The position numbers were made by a program, and so were the translations under genes. From assembly GCF_019021925.1 (NCBI RefSeq), contig NZ_CP058990.1, forward strand, positions 481,001-545,000: DNA of 64,000 nucleotides. The letters run 5' to 3'. This document shows, in pieces, positions 62,800 to 64,000 of this stretch. Position 1 is the first letter of the stretch; the number at the start of each line of letters is the position of its first letter. The stretch is from Cellulophaga sp. HaHaR_3_176. Lineage in GTDB: Bacteria > Bacteroidota > Bacteroidia > Flavobacteriales > Flavobacteriaceae. Below the pieces are notes generated by a model, which saw only the letters and a program-made list of their open reading frames with translations, made no database searches and was not told the DNA's origin.

Positions 62800-64000
<1,201 letters not shown>

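Overview
The window is a low-GC chromosomal segment of a marine-type member of the Flavobacteriaceae (Bacteroidetes). The evidence is the partial 16S rRNA gene at the right end, repeated promoters of the Bacteroidetes type (TTG at -33, TAnnTTTG at -7), few Shine-Dalgarno sequences, many lipoproteins with signal peptides, and typical lineage genes (DUF4295 after L33, DUF5686, DUF4374 beside a TonB receptor, IF-3 next to ThrS). I see no phage, insertion sequence, CRISPR array or defence island. Most of the window is ordinary chromosome.

Layout. 1-5 kb: the end of rpmB, then rpmG, a DUF4295 gene, ftsY, a secreted amidase lipoprotein and rimO. 5-10 kb (minus strand): a DUF2339/DUF3999 membrane pair, a class-A beta-lactamase-like serine hydrolase lipoprotein and a small conserved protein. 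10-13.4 kb: an envelope-folding cluster (SurA-N-like lipoprotein, SurA-type parvulin) and a MoxR ATPase. 13.5-18.9 kb: two aconitases in tandem, one AcnB type and one mitochondrial AcnA type. 19-20.1 kb: two TlpA-like thioredoxin-fold proteins, one of which has lost a CXXC cysteine. 20.1-23.8 kb (minus): a carotenoid operon, MerR/B12 regulator - crtI - crtB - crtZ. 24-28 kb: tRNA-Leu and a xylose operon (GntR-type regulator, xylB, xylA). 28-32 kb: a DUF5686 protein and a beta-propeller-like lipoprotein. 32.5-42 kb: tRNA-Lys and housekeeping genes (aroK, a phosphoribosyltransferase, an S4 protein, an FKBP lipoprotein, an outer-membrane barrel, tgt, an LptF/G permease, an EamA transporter, accA, dnaB). 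42-47.3 kb: a secreted protein often labelled asparagine synthetase B, then a TonB receptor/DUF4374 pair under a Fur-box-like palindrome. 47.5-52.6 kb: a HAD phosphatase, yjbQ, DUF4870 and the thrS-infC-rpmI-rplT operon. 53-62.4 kb: a polyol (probably mannitol) operon with an outer-membrane protein, a ribose-type ABC transporter, mannitol dehydrogenase and a PfkB sugar kinase, flanked by a second dehydrogenase and a Nudix-type regulator. 62.6 kb to the end: rRNA promoter, leader and the first 1.2 kb of 16S rRNA.

Most interesting points. (1) The carotenoid regulator carries both signatures of the adenosylcobalamin photoreceptor CarH (W-x9-EH and ExHxxG), and its promoter region contains four related 10-bp direct repeats exactly one helical turn apart. 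This suggests a light- and B12-controlled pigment operon. (2) infC appears to start at an AUA codon 31 residues upstream of the first ordinary start. (3) The polyol operon pairs an ABC importer with two paralogous dehydrogenases, one with an altered cofactor loop, and a Nudix regulator with a degenerate catalytic box. (4) tgt lacks the usual zinc cysteines. (5) One of the TlpA pair has V-x-x-C in place of CXXC. All functional statements rest on motif reading; no database search was possible.
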